Source: Nocardia altamirensis NBRC 108246
GTDB lineage: Bacteria; Actinomycetota; Actinomycetes; Mycobacteriales; Mycobacteriaceae
Direction: 5' to 3'
Assembly: GCF_001612685.1 (NCBI RefSeq)
Contig: NZ_BDAY01000047.1
Location: 36,887-100,886, forward strand
Length of the DNA: 64,000 nt
The notes beneath the pieces were generated by a model. That model saw only the letters and a program-made list of their open reading frames with translations, was not told where the DNA came from and did not search any database. Below, piece after piece: positions 34,711-43,963 of this stretch. Numbering within the stretch: the first letter of the stretch is position 1; each line of letters begins with the position of its first letter. A program made the position numbers and the translations under genes.

Positions 34711-35202
34711 ATGACGAATCCCTTGGGGAACTCGAATCGCGCACGGCAGGGCCTGCCGACGCCGCCGTCCGGCTGGCCCGTCGGCTCCTATCCCACCTAC
34801 GCCGAGGCGCAGAAGGCCGTTGACTACCTCGCCGACGGGCAGTTCCCGGTGCAGGACGTGACCATCGTCGGCGTCGATCTCATGCAGGTCGAGCGGGTCC
34901 TGTACCGGCTGACCTGGGGCAAGGTCATCGGCGGCGGCGTGGTGAGCGGAGCGTGGCTCGGTCTGTTCCTCGGCCTGTTGCTGAGCCTGTTCACCACGAG
35001 CGGCACCTGGGGACCGCTTGCGGTCGGCTTGGTCGGCGGCATCATCTTCGGCGTCATCTCGACCTCGATCCCGTACGCGGCGACCAAGGGCCAGCGCGAC
35101 TTCGCCTCGACCATGCAGTTGGTGGCCGGACGCTACGACGTGCTGTGCGACCCGAAGTCGGCGGAGCAGGCGCGGGACATGCTTGCGCGGCTGGCCATCT
35201 GA
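34711..35202 (+). CDS. General-stress-protein 17M-like membrane protein (Rv1234-like)
   Basis: A 163-residue protein whose N-terminal segment (WPVGSYPTYAEAQKAVDYLA) resembles the general stress protein 17M domain. Two membrane helices follow (VVSGAWLGLFLGLLLSLFTT and PLAVGLVGGIIFGVISTSIP), and a short soluble C-terminus ends in MLARLAI. Position near the MgtE_N/corA region matches Rv1234. It starts 12 nt after the CitE-like gene. Confidence 0.8.
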   Translation: MTNPLGNSNRARQGLPTPPSGWPVGSYPTYAEAQKAVDYLADGQFPVQDVTIVGVDLMQVERVLYRLTWGKVIGGGVVSGAWLGLFLGLLLSLFTTSGTWGPLAVGLVGGIIFGVISTSIPYAATKGQRDFASTMQLVAGRYDVLCDPKSAEQARDMLARLAI

Positions 35203-35205
35203 CGC

Positions 35206-35787
35206 ATGGAGGTGGTGTCGACGGTCCGCACCGGTGTGCTCGACCATTTCGGTGTGCTGGCGACCGGCGTCGATTCGGCGTCGGTGACGTTTCTCGGGTT
35301 GGAGCCGATCGAGATCCTGCGGATCGTCGACGGCGATCTGGTGCATTACGCGACGGTGGGTGGTTCCCGTCATCCGATGGGCGATCCCACTGCGCTGCTT
35401 GCCGATCCGCTGCGCGGCCCGAGGGCCGAGCTGGTGCTGACGCTGCGCGGCTCGGCGGGGGCGAGTTCGGGTCTGGCCAAGACGCTCGGCGTGCTCGCCG
35501 CCGCGCCCGCGGTGGAAGGTGTTGTGCTGCAAGCCGATGCGCTGATGGATCTGGGCGAGCCGATGTGGCACAACGCACCGTTCACCGCGGTGTTGTTGGG
35601 GGACAGCGGCATTCCCGAGGTGGTGCTGCCCGAACCCGCCGAGCCGGTGCGCTATTTGGCGGTGACCCCGTTGACCGCCACCGAGGCGGCGTGGGTCCGG
35701 GTGCGCGGGGCGCAGGCACTGCGCGAGGCGTGGGCCGAGGCAGGCATCGACGTGCGTGACCCCGAACGTGGTGCGGCCAGAATGTGA
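35206..35787 (+). CDS. Suppressor-of-fused-like (SUFU) domain protein
   Basis: A 193-residue soluble protein beginning 3 nt behind the previous gene. The sequence LRGPRAELVLTLRGSAG followed by the strands VEGVVLQADALMDLGEPMWH and FTAVLLGDSG is the pattern of bacterial SUFU-domain proteins, which are often linked to toxin-immunity or unknown functions. No motif fixes a reaction. It converges on corA with a 7-nt gap. Confidence 0.6.
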   Translation: MEVVSTVRTGVLDHFGVLATGVDSASVTFLGLEPIEILRIVDGDLVHYATVGGSRHPMGDPTALLADPLRGPRAELVLTLRGSAGASSGLAKTLGVLAAAPAVEGVVLQADALMDLGEPMWHNAPFTAVLLGDSGIPEVVLPEPAEPVRYLAVTPLTATEAAWVRVRGAQALREAWAEAGIDVRDPERGAARM

Positions 35788-35794
35788 TTCGCCG

Positions 35795-36871
35795 CTACAG
35801 CCAGTTGTTGCGGTGGAAGTTGACGTACAACGCCACGCAGATGGCAAGGGTGAACGTGATGATGATCCAGAACCCCCACGTCGCCTCCAGCCCCGGCATG
35901 TGGGTGAAGTTCATCCCGTAGACGCCAGCGATCATCGTCGGCACCGCGGCGATCGCGACCCACGCCGAGATCTTGCGCATGTCGGTGTTCTGCTGCACGC
36001 CGACCTTGGCGAGCGCCGCGCTGATCAACGCGCTCAATGCCTCGTCGAAGTCGGTGATCCGCTCGGAGACACCGGCGTGATGGTCGGCCACATCGCGCAT
36101 ATAGCGGCGAATCTCCTTGGGCAGCGGCACATCCGGCTTGTGCCCGAGGATCTGTAGCGGCACCGAGAGCGGGGTCACCGCACGGCGCAGCTCCACCACC
36201 TCGCGCTTGAGCTGGTAGATCGACTCGATGGTGACCCGGCTGCGCGGGGTGAAGACCTCTTCCTCCATCGCGTCGATGTCGAGCTCGACCGACTGCGCCA
36301 CTTCGATATACGAGTCGACCACGTGATCGGCGATCCCGTGCAGCACCGCACCGGTGCCGAGCATCAGCCTGGCCGGATCGGACTCCAGTTCCTTACGCAG
36401 CGTAGCCAATTCGGAGTGCTCGCCGTGCCGGACCGCGACCACGAAGTCCGGCGCGGCGAAGACCATGATCTCGCCGGTCTCCACGATCTCACTGACGGTG
36501 TGCAATTCGTGTTCGACGTAGGCGACCGTCCGCATCACCAGGATCAGCGTGTCGTCGTAGCGTTCCAGCTTCGGGCGCTGATGCGCCTTGACCGCGTCCT
36601 CGGCGGCGAGCGCGTGCAGGCCGAATGTCTCTGCGATATCGGCCATCTGGGTCTCGTCCGGATCGTGCAGGCCGACCCAGACGAAGCCGGTGCCGCGGTT
36701 GCGCACCTCGGCCATCGCGTCCCGATGCGTGAATCTGCCGGGTAGTCGGCGCCCTTCGACGTACACGCCGCAGTCGACGATGGCCCGTGCGGTCGGCACC
36801 GGGATGCGCGGCAGCGGCCGCGCCGCGCGGCCGGAACCGCGAAACGACGGGAGCGGCGGAATCGATGGCAC
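35795..36871 (-). CDS. corA: CorA-type magnesium/cobalt transporter
   Basis: A 358-residue inner-membrane divalent-cation channel. The cytoplasmic domain runs to ~290. Two C-terminal helices follow, the first ending in the family signature YGMNF (AIAAVPTMIAGVYGMNFTHM) and the second WGFWIIITFTLAICVALYVN with a short basic tail. GTG 36871 gives VPSIPPLPSF; longer frames overlap the divergent gene. Matches Rv1239c. Confidence 0.94.
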   Translation of the reverse strand: MPSIPPLPSFRGSGRAARPLPRIPVPTARAIVDCGVYVEGRRLPGRFTHRDAMAEVRNRGTGFVWVGLHDPDETQMADIAETFGLHALAAEDAVKAHQRPKLERYDDTLILVMRTVAYVEHELHTVSEIVETGEIMVFAAPDFVVAVRHGEHSELATLRKELESDPARLMLGTGAVLHGIADHVVDSYIEVAQSVELDIDAMEEEVFTPRSRVTIESIYQLKREVVELRRAVTPLSVPLQILGHKPDVPLPKEIRRYMRDVADHHAGVSERITDFDEALSALISAALAKVGVQQNTDMRKISAWVAIAAVPTMIAGVYGMNFTHMPGLEATWGFWIIITFTLAICVALYVNFHRNNWL

Positions 36872-36934
36872 GTCCGTGATGCTACGTCGCCTGGGTGTAC
36901 GGGTCGCCGGTAGAACACTGTAAGACTGGAGGGC

Positions 36935-37789
36935 GTGCGCATCGACCTGCATACCCATTCGACCGCGTCCGACGGCACCGATACTCCGGCCGAGCTGGTA
37001 CGGAACGCCGCGGACGCCGGCTTGGACGTCATCGCGATCACCGACCACGACACGACGTCGGGCTGGACCGAGGCGGTCGAGGCGTTACCGAAGGGGCTCA
37101 CCCTGGTCCGCGGGATGGAGATGTCGTGCATCGGCCTCGGCGAGGACGGCTGGCCGGTCCCCGTCCATCTGCTTGCCTACCTGTTCGATCCGACCGATCG
37201 GTGTTTCGCCGAGGAGCGGGAACGGCTGCGCGGCGAGCGGGTCGAGCGGGTGCGTGCGATGGCCGAGCGGATGGTCGCCGACGGGTTACCGATCGATCCG
37301 GATGAAGTGCTCGCGTCGGCAGGCCCGTCCGCGGGGCGCCCGCACCTGGCCAGGGCGCTGGTGGCGGCGGGCGTGGTGCCGAACGTGGATGCCGCGTTCG
37401 AGGAGCTGCTCGCGCCGCACGGCCCGTACTACGCCGAGAAGGCCGATACGCCGTTGCGCCGCGCGGTCGAAATGATCGCGACCGCGGGCGGGGTCAGCGT
37501 GCTCGCCCACACCAGGGCTCGCAAGCGGGGCAGGCTGCTCGCCATCGACGACATCCGCGAGCTCGCCACCTTCGGTCTGGGCGGGCTGGAGGTCGATCAC
37601 CCGGATCATTCGGCGCCCGATCGCCAGGTGCTGGCCGAGCTCGCCGCCGAGCTCGGCCTGCTCACCACCGGCTCGTCGGACTACCACGGCGCCAACAAGA
37701 CGATTCGGCTCGGCGACTGCATCACCGATCCTGCGCAATTCGAGGTGCTCGTCGGTAAGGCGACCGGGGTGCCGGTGGTCGTCTCGTGA
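36935..37789 (+). CDS. PHP-domain phosphoesterase (nucleoside-bisphosphate phosphatase type)
   Basis: A 284-residue PHP-superfamily metal hydrolase. MRIDLHTHSTASDGTDTPAE gives the first metal-binding H-x-H, IAITDHDTTSG the second, and GLGGLEVDHPDHS with TTGSSDYHGANK the later ligands. Relatives include E. coli RnaAM/YciV, which acts on 3',5'-nucleoside bisphosphates and RNA 5' ends. GTG 36935 is the start. The stop overlaps a small membrane protein by GTGA. Confidence 0.88.
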   Translation: MRIDLHTHSTASDGTDTPAELVRNAADAGLDVIAITDHDTTSGWTEAVEALPKGLTLVRGMEMSCIGLGEDGWPVPVHLLAYLFDPTDRCFAEERERLRGERVERVRAMAERMVADGLPIDPDEVLASAGPSAGRPHLARALVAAGVVPNVDAAFEELLAPHGPYYAEKADTPLRRAVEMIATAGGVSVLAHTRARKRGRLLAIDDIRELATFGLGGLEVDHPDHSAPDRQVLAELAAELGLLTTGSSDYHGANKTIRLGDCITDPAQFEVLVGKATGVPVVVS

Positions 37790-38052
37790 GAGTGCTGCGC
37801 GGTCTCAGTGGCGTCGTTGCCGCGGGAACCTTCGCCCTCATGCTGGTCATCATCGGCGCGGCGGTGATTGCGGCGCGCCGGGATTTTCCGGGTCCCGGTG
37901 TCGAATCGGTGACGTGGCACATCGTGTCGGCGGTGATAACGGTTGCGGCACAGATTTATTCGGACAGGCATCGGGGTTTGGCGGCTTTTTCTGGATCTGC
38001 GGTTGTTTTTATCGTCGCTGGACTATTGCTGTGGACGCAGTGGTGGAGTTGA
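37786..38052 (+). CDS. Small membrane protein
   Basis: An 88-residue protein starting at GTG 37786 that overlaps the PHP gene by GTGA. Three hydrophobic segments can be seen: GVVAAGTFALMLVIIGAAVI, TWHIVSAVITVAAQIYSD and SAVVFIVAGLLLWTQWW. No family is recognised; coupling suggests coordinated production with the phosphatase. Confidence 0.7.
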   Translation: MRVLRGLSGVVAAGTFALMLVIIGAAVIAARRDFPGPGVESVTWHIVSAVITVAAQIYSDRHRGLAAFSGSAVVFIVAGLLLWTQWWS

Positions 38053-38170
38053 TATCCGGCTGCTGAGACTTTGCCGTCTCGGCCACGGACTGATCACGTT
38101 TCAGACCGACAACGCCGATATTCGCGGTAATGGTTGCGGCTACGTGAATTGTGGCCGAATATTTCTCTTT

Positions 38171-39973
38171 GTGACGGAACTCGAGACGGACGTACTGGTT
38201 CTGGGTGGAGGCCCCGCCGGAACCTGGGCCGCCGTCTCCGCCGCCGCCGCGGGCGCCCGCGTCGTGCTCGCCGACAAGGCCCGTTGCGGCACCAGCGGTC
38301 CGACGGCATACGGCACCACCTCACTCTGGAACATCCCTCCGGGACCTGCCAGGGACGAGGCCGTACACCGGGGTTACGCGCACGGTGGTGGACTGGGCGA
38401 CCAGGACTGGATGCATCGGGTCCTCGAGGAAACACATCAGCGCGTGGAGCAGCTGGCCCGCTGGGGCTACCGGTTTCCCGGCGCTGGCCCCGGTGGGCGC
38501 GGGGCGTCGCTGCGGGTATATCTCGACGGCGCGAGTTATCTGCGCCGCATGCGCCGCAGCGCGATCGACGCGGGAGTGCGTATCCTCGACCATCACCCTG
38601 CGCTGCAATTGCTCGTCGATCGCGACGGCATGGTCGCGGGCGCGACCGGCGTGCAACAGCACAACCAATGCAGGCAGTGGACCATCCGGGCCGGCGCCGT
38701 CGTGGTGGCGACCGGCGGGTGCGCGTTCCTCTCCGGCGGCGCAGGCACCGACGTGGACACCGGTGACGGCCTGCTGTTCGCCGCGGAGGCGGGCGCCCAG
38801 CTGTCCGGCATGGAATTCTCCAGCGCATACGGCCTGACGCCGATGCTGAATGTGGCGAACCCGGTGAACCATGCGAACTCGGCACCCGGCCTCGCCCTGC
38901 ACTTCGCGACGCTCTACGACGAGTCGGGCCAGGCTTTGGACGGCCATCGCGCCGCTGCCTTCGCCGAGATCGCGGACGGCCGCCGGGTATTCGCGGCACT
39001 CGACGACGTGCCAGAGACGGTGCGCGGCTGGCTGGCCAGGCACGGCCTGGTCGACCACACCAGGAGGGTGCCGCTGCGCGCCGTCCTCGAGGGCACGGTG
39101 CGCGGCACCGGCGGCCTGCGGATCGCGGGCCGCGACTGTGCCACCACGGTCGGCGGCCTGTTCGGCGCGGGCGACGTGACCACCAGGGAACCGATCACCG
39201 GCGCGGTGAGCGGGTTCGGCGGACAGGGCGGCGCATGGGCGATCGCCTCCGGCGTGTGGGCGGGCGCGGGCGCGGCCAGGTATGCGCGCACGGCCGACCG
39301 ACGCGCTCCGGTCCGCGAAGTGCCTGGCGCCGGGCTCAATCCCGTGTCACGGATCGACCCGCGCGCGGTGGTCGGGCTCGTGCAGGAGCACACGCTGCCG
39401 TTGCGCCGCAGCTACTGGCGCAGCGCAGGCAGCCTGCACGACAGCATCGGCGAACTCGACACGATGTGGCCAGGCGCCGAATTCGACCTCGGCGGTAGCG
39501 GTCTGGACCGGCTGCGGGCCAGGCAGGCGGCGGCATTGCTCGCGGTGGCGCGGTGGACCAAGTACAGCGCGTTGGCGCGCACCGAGACCCGTGGCATGCA
39601 CCGGCGCACGGATCATCCTGGGGCCGAAGACGATTGGCAGGTGCGGCTGATGTCGGGCGGGCTCGACACCGTGTGGGTGCGCCCGGACGCCCGCGAGAAA
39701 GCGGCACTCGACGCCGGCGAGATCGGCGCACTCGACGGCGACACCACGACCGTGACGGCCAGGCCGATCGCGGTGGTGTCCGCCCGGGAGCGCGGCATCG
39801 TGTCGAGGCGAGACGTGGCAACGATCGAGACGTTCGGGAAAGGGGCGGCGCACCTGCGCGAGCCCATCCGGTTGGCTGCGCGCTCGGCCGCGGTGCCGGA
39901 CGCGCCGGAGATCCTGCCCGAAGACGACGAGGGCACCGCACATCTCACACCGGCCGACCCGATCGCGATGTGA
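38171..39973 (+). CDS. FAD-dependent oxidoreductase of the fumarate reductase/aspartate oxidase type
   Basis: A 600-residue flavoprotein. DVLVLGGGPAGTWAAVSAAA at ~8-27 is the dinucleotide-binding fold and VVVATGGCAFLSGG a second FAD contact. The capping-domain signature and C-terminal FGAGDVTTREPITGAVSGFG match the SdhA/NadB/AprA superfamily. A C-terminal helical domain follows. No iron-sulfur or membrane subunit gene lies beside it, so the electron partner is unknown. GTG 38171 lacks a ribosome site. AprA- or NadB-like activity is possible but not shown. Confidence 0.82.
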   Translation: MTELETDVLVLGGGPAGTWAAVSAAAAGARVVLADKARCGTSGPTAYGTTSLWNIPPGPARDEAVHRGYAHGGGLGDQDWMHRVLEETHQRVEQLARWGYRFPGAGPGGRGASLRVYLDGASYLRRMRRSAIDAGVRILDHHPALQLLVDRDGMVAGATGVQQHNQCRQWTIRAGAVVVATGGCAFLSGGAGTDVDTGDGLLFAAEAGAQLSGMEFSSAYGLTPMLNVANPVNHANSAPGLALHFATLYDESGQALDGHRAAAFAEIADGRRVFAALDDVPETVRGWLARHGLVDHTRRVPLRAVLEGTVRGTGGLRIAGRDCATTVGGLFGAGDVTTREPITGAVSGFGGQGGAWAIASGVWAGAGAARYARTADRRAPVREVPGAGLNPVSRIDPRAVVGLVQEHTLPLRRSYWRSAGSLHDSIGELDTMWPGAEFDLGGSGLDRLRARQAAALLAVARWTKYSALARTETRGMHRRTDHPGAEDDWQVRLMSGGLDTVWVRPDAREKAALDAGEIGALDGDTTTVTARPIAVVSARERGIVSRRDVATIETFGKGAAHLREPIRLAARSAAVPDAPEILPEDDEGTAHLTPADPIAM

Positions 39974-40445
39974 CAACTCACCGCGCGAGCACGACTGCCT
40001 GCGAGTTTTCGCTTACCGCCGGGTAATTCCCGCGCCTTAACCTTGGTACGTGCGTGCGACACGGCGTAAACCCGACCGGTTTGGCAAGTCGCAGACCGTG
40101 CTGGCAGAATGTGTCGGATTCCGTACCCAAGCCACCGCCGGGTACTGGAGTTACGGAGATCTCCGCCTCGCGACGCACCGTCGTGACCCGAGGATCACGC
40201 CGCATGTTCTGTCTGGACCCACCCGTCCGGCTCTCGCTCCGCGGATCAGTGCCGCGCCACGTCACCGACATCGGCAACGGGGTTTTCGCGACCCGCCGTC
40301 CGATTCGAAACGTACCGGTCAGCGCACTCGATGAGCGTTATGAATCCACAGGCGAGCAGCCTGCGGAGCGATCAAAAGACCTTAATACCCAAATACCCGG
40401 CGGTAACCGTCCCCCGGTTTGTCCGACCCGAGCAGGAGTGAAATC
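39974..40445. other. Long intergenic region before malic enzyme
   Basis: About 470 nt without a supported gene on either strand. An A/T-richer patch near 40370-40400 just ahead of the malic enzyme start probably holds its promoter. I see no clear terminator, riboswitch or repeat. Confidence 0.5.
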
Positions 40446-41666
40446 GTGTCACCTGTGACTGACGCACCGAATGCCACCACGGCCCCGCACGCCGACACCG
40501 CAGCAAGCCTTTCCGCAATTACGCACGACGAGATTTTCGCGGGGCATCTTGGCGGCAAACTCTCGGTCGAACTCAGCTCGCCGTTGGAAACTCAACGCGA
40601 CTTGTCGATCGCGTACACCCCCGGTGTCGCTCAGGTCAGCCGGGCCATCGCGCAGGACGCGGAACTGTGCAAGCGCTACACCTGGACCGACCGCCTCGTC
40701 GTCGTGGTCAGCGATGGCACCGCGGTGCTCGGCCTCGGTGACATCGGCCCGCGCGCCTCGCTGCCGGTGATGGAGGGCAAGGCGGCGCTGTTCAAGAAGT
40801 TCGCAGGCCTCAACTCGATCCCGATCGTGTTGGACACCAAGGACGTCGACGAAATCGTCGAGACCCTGATCCGGCTGCGCCCCAGCTTCGGCGCGGTGAA
40901 CCTGGAGGACATCTCGGCGCCGCGTTGCTTCGAGATCGAGCGGCGGGTCATCGAGGCGCTCGACTGCCCGGTCATGCACGACGACCAGCACGGCACCGCC
41001 ATCGTGGTGCTCGCCGCGCTCAACGGCGCGGCCAGGGTGCAGGGTCGCGGCATCGCGGACCTGAAGGTCGTGGTGTCCGGCGCGGGCGCGGCAGGCGTCG
41101 CGTGCACGAATATCCTGCTGGCGGCGGGTGTTCGGGACGTCACCGTGCTCGACTCGAAGGGCATCGTCAGCCGCGAGCGCACCGACCTCAACGAGGTGAA
41201 GGCCGAGCTGGCCACCCGGACCAACCCGCGCGGGCTCAATGGTGGTGCGGCCGAGGCATTGCAGGGCGCGGACGTGTTCCTCGGTCTGTCTGCCGGCCTG
41301 ATCGCCGAGGAGCTCATCGCCTCGATGGCGCCGGAGTCGATCGTGTTCGCGATGTCCAACCCGGATCCGGAGATTCACCCCGAGGTCGCCCGCAAGTACG
41401 CGTCGATCGTCGCGACCGGTCGCAGTGATTTCCCGAACCAGATCAACAACGTGCTCGCGTTCCCCGGTGTGTTCAAGGGTGCGCTGGACGCGGGTGCGCG
41501 CCGGATCACCGAGGGCATGAAGATCGCCGCCGCCGATGCCATTCTCAGCGTCGTCGCCGACGAGCTCGGCCCGGACAAGATCGTGCCGAGCCCGCTCGAC
41601 CCGCGGGTCGCCCCCGCCGTCGCTGAGGCCGTCGCGGCCGCTGCGCGTGCCGAAGGCGTTGCCTAG
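40446..41666 (+). CDS. NAD(P)-dependent malic enzyme
   Basis: A 406-residue short-form malic enzyme that decarboxylates malate to pyruvate. LSIAYTPGVAQVSRAIAQD is the malic N-domain tyrosine region, ASLPVMEGKAALFKKFAG holds the catalytic lysine, FGAVNLEDISAPRCFEIE and CPVMHDDQHGTAIVVLAAL supply the metal ligands. VVVSGAGAAGVACTNILLAA is the cofactor fold; cofactor preference is not clear. GTG 40446 has GGAG 7 nt upstream. It lacks the C-terminal phosphotransacetylase-like domain of MaeB. Confidence 0.92.
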   Translation: MSPVTDAPNATTAPHADTAASLSAITHDEIFAGHLGGKLSVELSSPLETQRDLSIAYTPGVAQVSRAIAQDAELCKRYTWTDRLVVVVSDGTAVLGLGDIGPRASLPVMEGKAALFKKFAGLNSIPIVLDTKDVDEIVETLIRLRPSFGAVNLEDISAPRCFEIERRVIEALDCPVMHDDQHGTAIVVLAALNGAARVQGRGIADLKVVVSGAGAAGVACTNILLAAGVRDVTVLDSKGIVSRERTDLNEVKAELATRTNPRGLNGGAAEALQGADVFLGLSAGLIAEELIASMAPESIVFAMSNPDPEIHPEVARKYASIVATGRSDFPNQINNVLAFPGVFKGALDAGARRITEGMKIAAADAILSVVADELGPDKIVPSPLDPRVAPAVAEAVAAAARAEGVA

Positions 41667-41669
41667 CAG

Positions 41670-41891
41670 TTACCTTCGCCGGCCGGAAGGCGACTCGCCC
41701 CGATTCGGGCGGGGCGCTTTCTGTTTGGCGGCACGGGCCGACATCCTGACCCACAGATTCAGGGCGATCATCGCGCCGAGCGCGGCGAGCAGCGAGACGG
41801 CGACCACCGGACTCCGGTCCGAGGACGACGCCCAGACGAACAGCAGGATCGCCACGAGCGCCACATAGCCGCCGATGAACCTGATACTCAT
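41670..41891 (-). CDS. Small membrane protein
   Basis: A 73-residue protein with two hydrophobic segments (FIGGYVALVAILLFVWASS and VVAVSLLAALGAMIALNLWV) and a basic, probably cytoplasmic tail. ATG 41891 has no obvious ribosome site. It converges on the malic enzyme gene and lies 40 nt upstream-facing from the binding-protein gene on the same strand. No family is recognised. Confidence 0.6.
   Translation of the reverse strand: MSIRFIGGYVALVAILLFVWASSSDRSPVVAVSLLAALGAMIALNLWVRMSARAAKQKAPRPNRGESPSGRRR
41696..41727 (+). terminator. Terminator behind malic enzyme
   Basis: CGCCCC and GGGGCG enclose a 9-nt loop and are followed by CTTTCTGTTT, 29 nt behind the malic enzyme stop. It overlaps the 3' end of the convergent small gene. 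Confidence 0.5.
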
Positions 41892-41931
41892 CGGCCAGAC
41901 GTTAGCGGGTTCGCCGTGCCGCGCGTGCGGT

Positions 41932-42825
41932 TTACAGCATGTGGTCGTCGAGCCAGGCGCGCGCCACCTCGGCAGGCTTGGCCTGCTCGTCCCGGATGCG
42001 GCGGAGCATGGTGCCGAGATCGTCGGTGGTGAGTTCGCCCGCAACGTAATTGAGCTTCTTGATCTGCCGATCGTCGAGCGCGCCCTTGCGGAACAGCGAC
42101 AGCACGTTCTCGGCGCGTACCGCGTAGGTGGTGTCCGACAGGACGGTCAGCCCGTCTGTCGCGCCCGGCGCCGCGGTCGGCGGGCCGGTCAGCAACCCGG
42201 CTTGAACCTGCCCGTCCAGCAATGCCTTTCGGAGCGCGGCGGGGTCGGCGAACGGCACCACGTCGGCGAACACGCAGTCCGCAGGCTGCACGATGCTCGG
42301 CGGCGCGGGCAGCAGCCCCGGCGCCGAGGCAACGCCGGCGACGAGCCCGCCGCATTTCGGCGCGAGATCGGCGACGGACTTCACGCTGTCCTGTGCGGCG
42401 GCCGCCGCGGTGAGCAGCACCCGTGCCCGCAGGTCGGTGCCATCGGCGGGATCGGAAACCACCAGTCCCTCCGGCAGCGACTTGCTCAGTGCGAGAGCGA
42501 CCTTGTCGGGCAGCCGGTCGGTCGCCTTCGCGTCGAGGAAGGCGAGCAGCGCACCGGTGTGCTCGCCGACCACCGTTGCTCGACCGGCGTCGAGGGCGGC
42601 CAGATAGTCCGCGCGACCGCCGAGACCGGTAGCCACCGAGGTGCGCGCGCCGGTCCGAGCCAATGCGCCTGCATAAATTTCGGCGAGCAGGGTCGACTCG
42701 ATCGAATCACCGGCACCGACCGTGATCGGTGTGCCGTGCTCACCGTTTCCGCAGGCTACGGCCGTTGCGGCGGTCGCAACGACCAGAATTCGCGCGAGCC
42801 TGCGCAGCGACGCGGCCAACACCAT
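41932..42825 (-). CDS. Glycine betaine/choline-type ABC substrate-binding lipoprotein (divergent copy)
   Basis: A 297-residue protein with a signal ending in a lipobox-like AVAC (RILVVATAATAVACGNG). The mature part is an OpuAC/ProX-like periplasmic-binding domain, with ITVGAGDSIESTLLAEIYAG and VVGEHTGALLAFLDAK, and the C-terminal LNYVAGELTTDDLGTMLRRI typical of quaternary-amine binders. It is more diverged than the operon copy. It faces away from the opuC-like operon across 136 nt and could deliver a different ligand to the same permease. Confidence 0.8.
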   Translation of the reverse strand: MVLAASLRRLARILVVATAATAVACGNGEHGTPITVGAGDSIESTLLAEIYAGALARTGARTSVATGLGGRADYLAALDAGRATVVGEHTGALLAFLDAKATDRLPDKVALALSKSLPEGLVVSDPADGTDLRARVLLTAAAAAQDSVKSVADLAPKCGGLVAGVASAPGLLPAPPSIVQPADCVFADVVPFADPAALRKALLDGQVQAGLLTGPPTAAPGATDGLTVLSDTTYAVRAENVLSLFRKGALDDRQIKKLNYVAGELTTDDLGTMLRRIRDEQAKPAEVARAWLDDHML

Positions 42826-42961
42826 CCGGCGACACCAACTCTCCGAGAGATCGACAGAGCTAACAGGAACACCCTGAAGCGGGCAGTATGGACTCCCAGA
42901 ATGTACCGGTGGCTGTCGCGCCCCGGACCTTCGCACTGCCCGTCATGCCGGAAGGACTCCA

Positions 42962-43954
42962 GTGAAAACCTCGATCACCCCCGATGCCGCGCGGCACGGT
43001 CGGTCGGCGCTGCGGCTGGCGCTGCGCGCCACGCGATTCCTCGTTGCCGCCGCCGCGTTGGCCGTCGCCATGATCCTGTCCGCGTGTGGCAATTCCGACC
43101 CGCTAGCCAGCAAGGGCGACTGCGCGGGGGAGGGGCTCATCGTCGGCTCGGCGAACTTCCCCGAGTCCGAGACCGTCGCGAACATCTACGCGGAGGTCTT
43201 GCGCGTCAACGGTTTCAAGGTCGACACCAAGCTGAACATCGGCAGCCGTGAGGCCTATGTCCCCGCCGTGCGTGAGTGCGCGATCTCGGTGATCCCGGAG
43301 TACACCGGCAACCTGCTGCAATACCTGGACAAGAACGCCACCGCGACCAGCGCCGCCGAGGTGGACAGCGCGCTCGCCACGGCGCTCGGCGCCGATCTCG
43401 CCATCGGCACCCCTGCACCCGGCGAAGACTCCGACGCGGTCGTGGTCACCCGCGCCACCGCCGACCGCTGGAACCTGAAGAGCATCGCCGACCTGGCCGC
43501 GCACGCCGCCGAGGTGAAATTCGGTGCGCCTGCGGAGTTTCAGGAACGCGCGGGCGGCCTGCCAGGGCTGAAGAAGAACTACAACCTCGACATCGCCGCG
43601 AACAACTTCGTGCCGATCGCCGACGGCGGCGGACCGGCGACGGTGCGTGCGCTGGTCGACGGCCAGGTGACCGCGGCCGACATCTTCACCACCTCGCCTG
43701 CCATCACCCAGAACAACCTGGTGGTGCTCGAGGATCCGAAGCACAACTTCCCCGCGCAGAACGTGGTGCCGCTGCTCAACGCGGCCAAGAAGTCGGACAA
43801 GGTGCTTGCCGCCCTCAACGTCGCCTCGGCGAAGCTGACCACCGCCGAGCTGATCAAGCTGAACGAGGCCGTCTCGGGGGCCAGCAAGACCGAACCCAAG
43901 GCCGCTGCCGTGGCGTGGGTGAACGCACAAGGGCTGAATACGCCGATCGGGTAG
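42962..43954 (+). CDS. Glycine betaine/choline-type ABC substrate-binding lipoprotein (operon copy)
   Basis: A 330-residue lipoprotein with lipobox LSAC (LAVAMILSACGNSD). The binding domain contains LIVGSANFPESETVANIYAE, VPAVRECAISVIPEYTGNLL and FPAQNVVPLLNAA, the OpuAC pattern for quaternary amines such as glycine betaine, carnitine or choline. GTG 42962 has GGAAGGA upstream. It is followed 9 nt later by the ATPase gene. Uptake of osmoprotectants is the inferred job. Confidence 0.88.
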   Translation: MKTSITPDAARHGRSALRLALRATRFLVAAAALAVAMILSACGNSDPLASKGDCAGEGLIVGSANFPESETVANIYAEVLRVNGFKVDTKLNIGSREAYVPAVRECAISVIPEYTGNLLQYLDKNATATSAAEVDSALATALGADLAIGTPAPGEDSDAVVVTRATADRWNLKSIADLAAHAAEVKFGAPAEFQERAGGLPGLKKNYNLDIAANNFVPIADGGGPATVRALVDGQVTAADIFTTSPAITQNNLVVLEDPKHNFPAQNVVPLLNAAKKSDKVLAALNVASAKLTTAELIKLNEAVSGASKTEPKAAAVAWVNAQGLNTPIG

Positions 43955-43963
43955 GGGAAAGCG

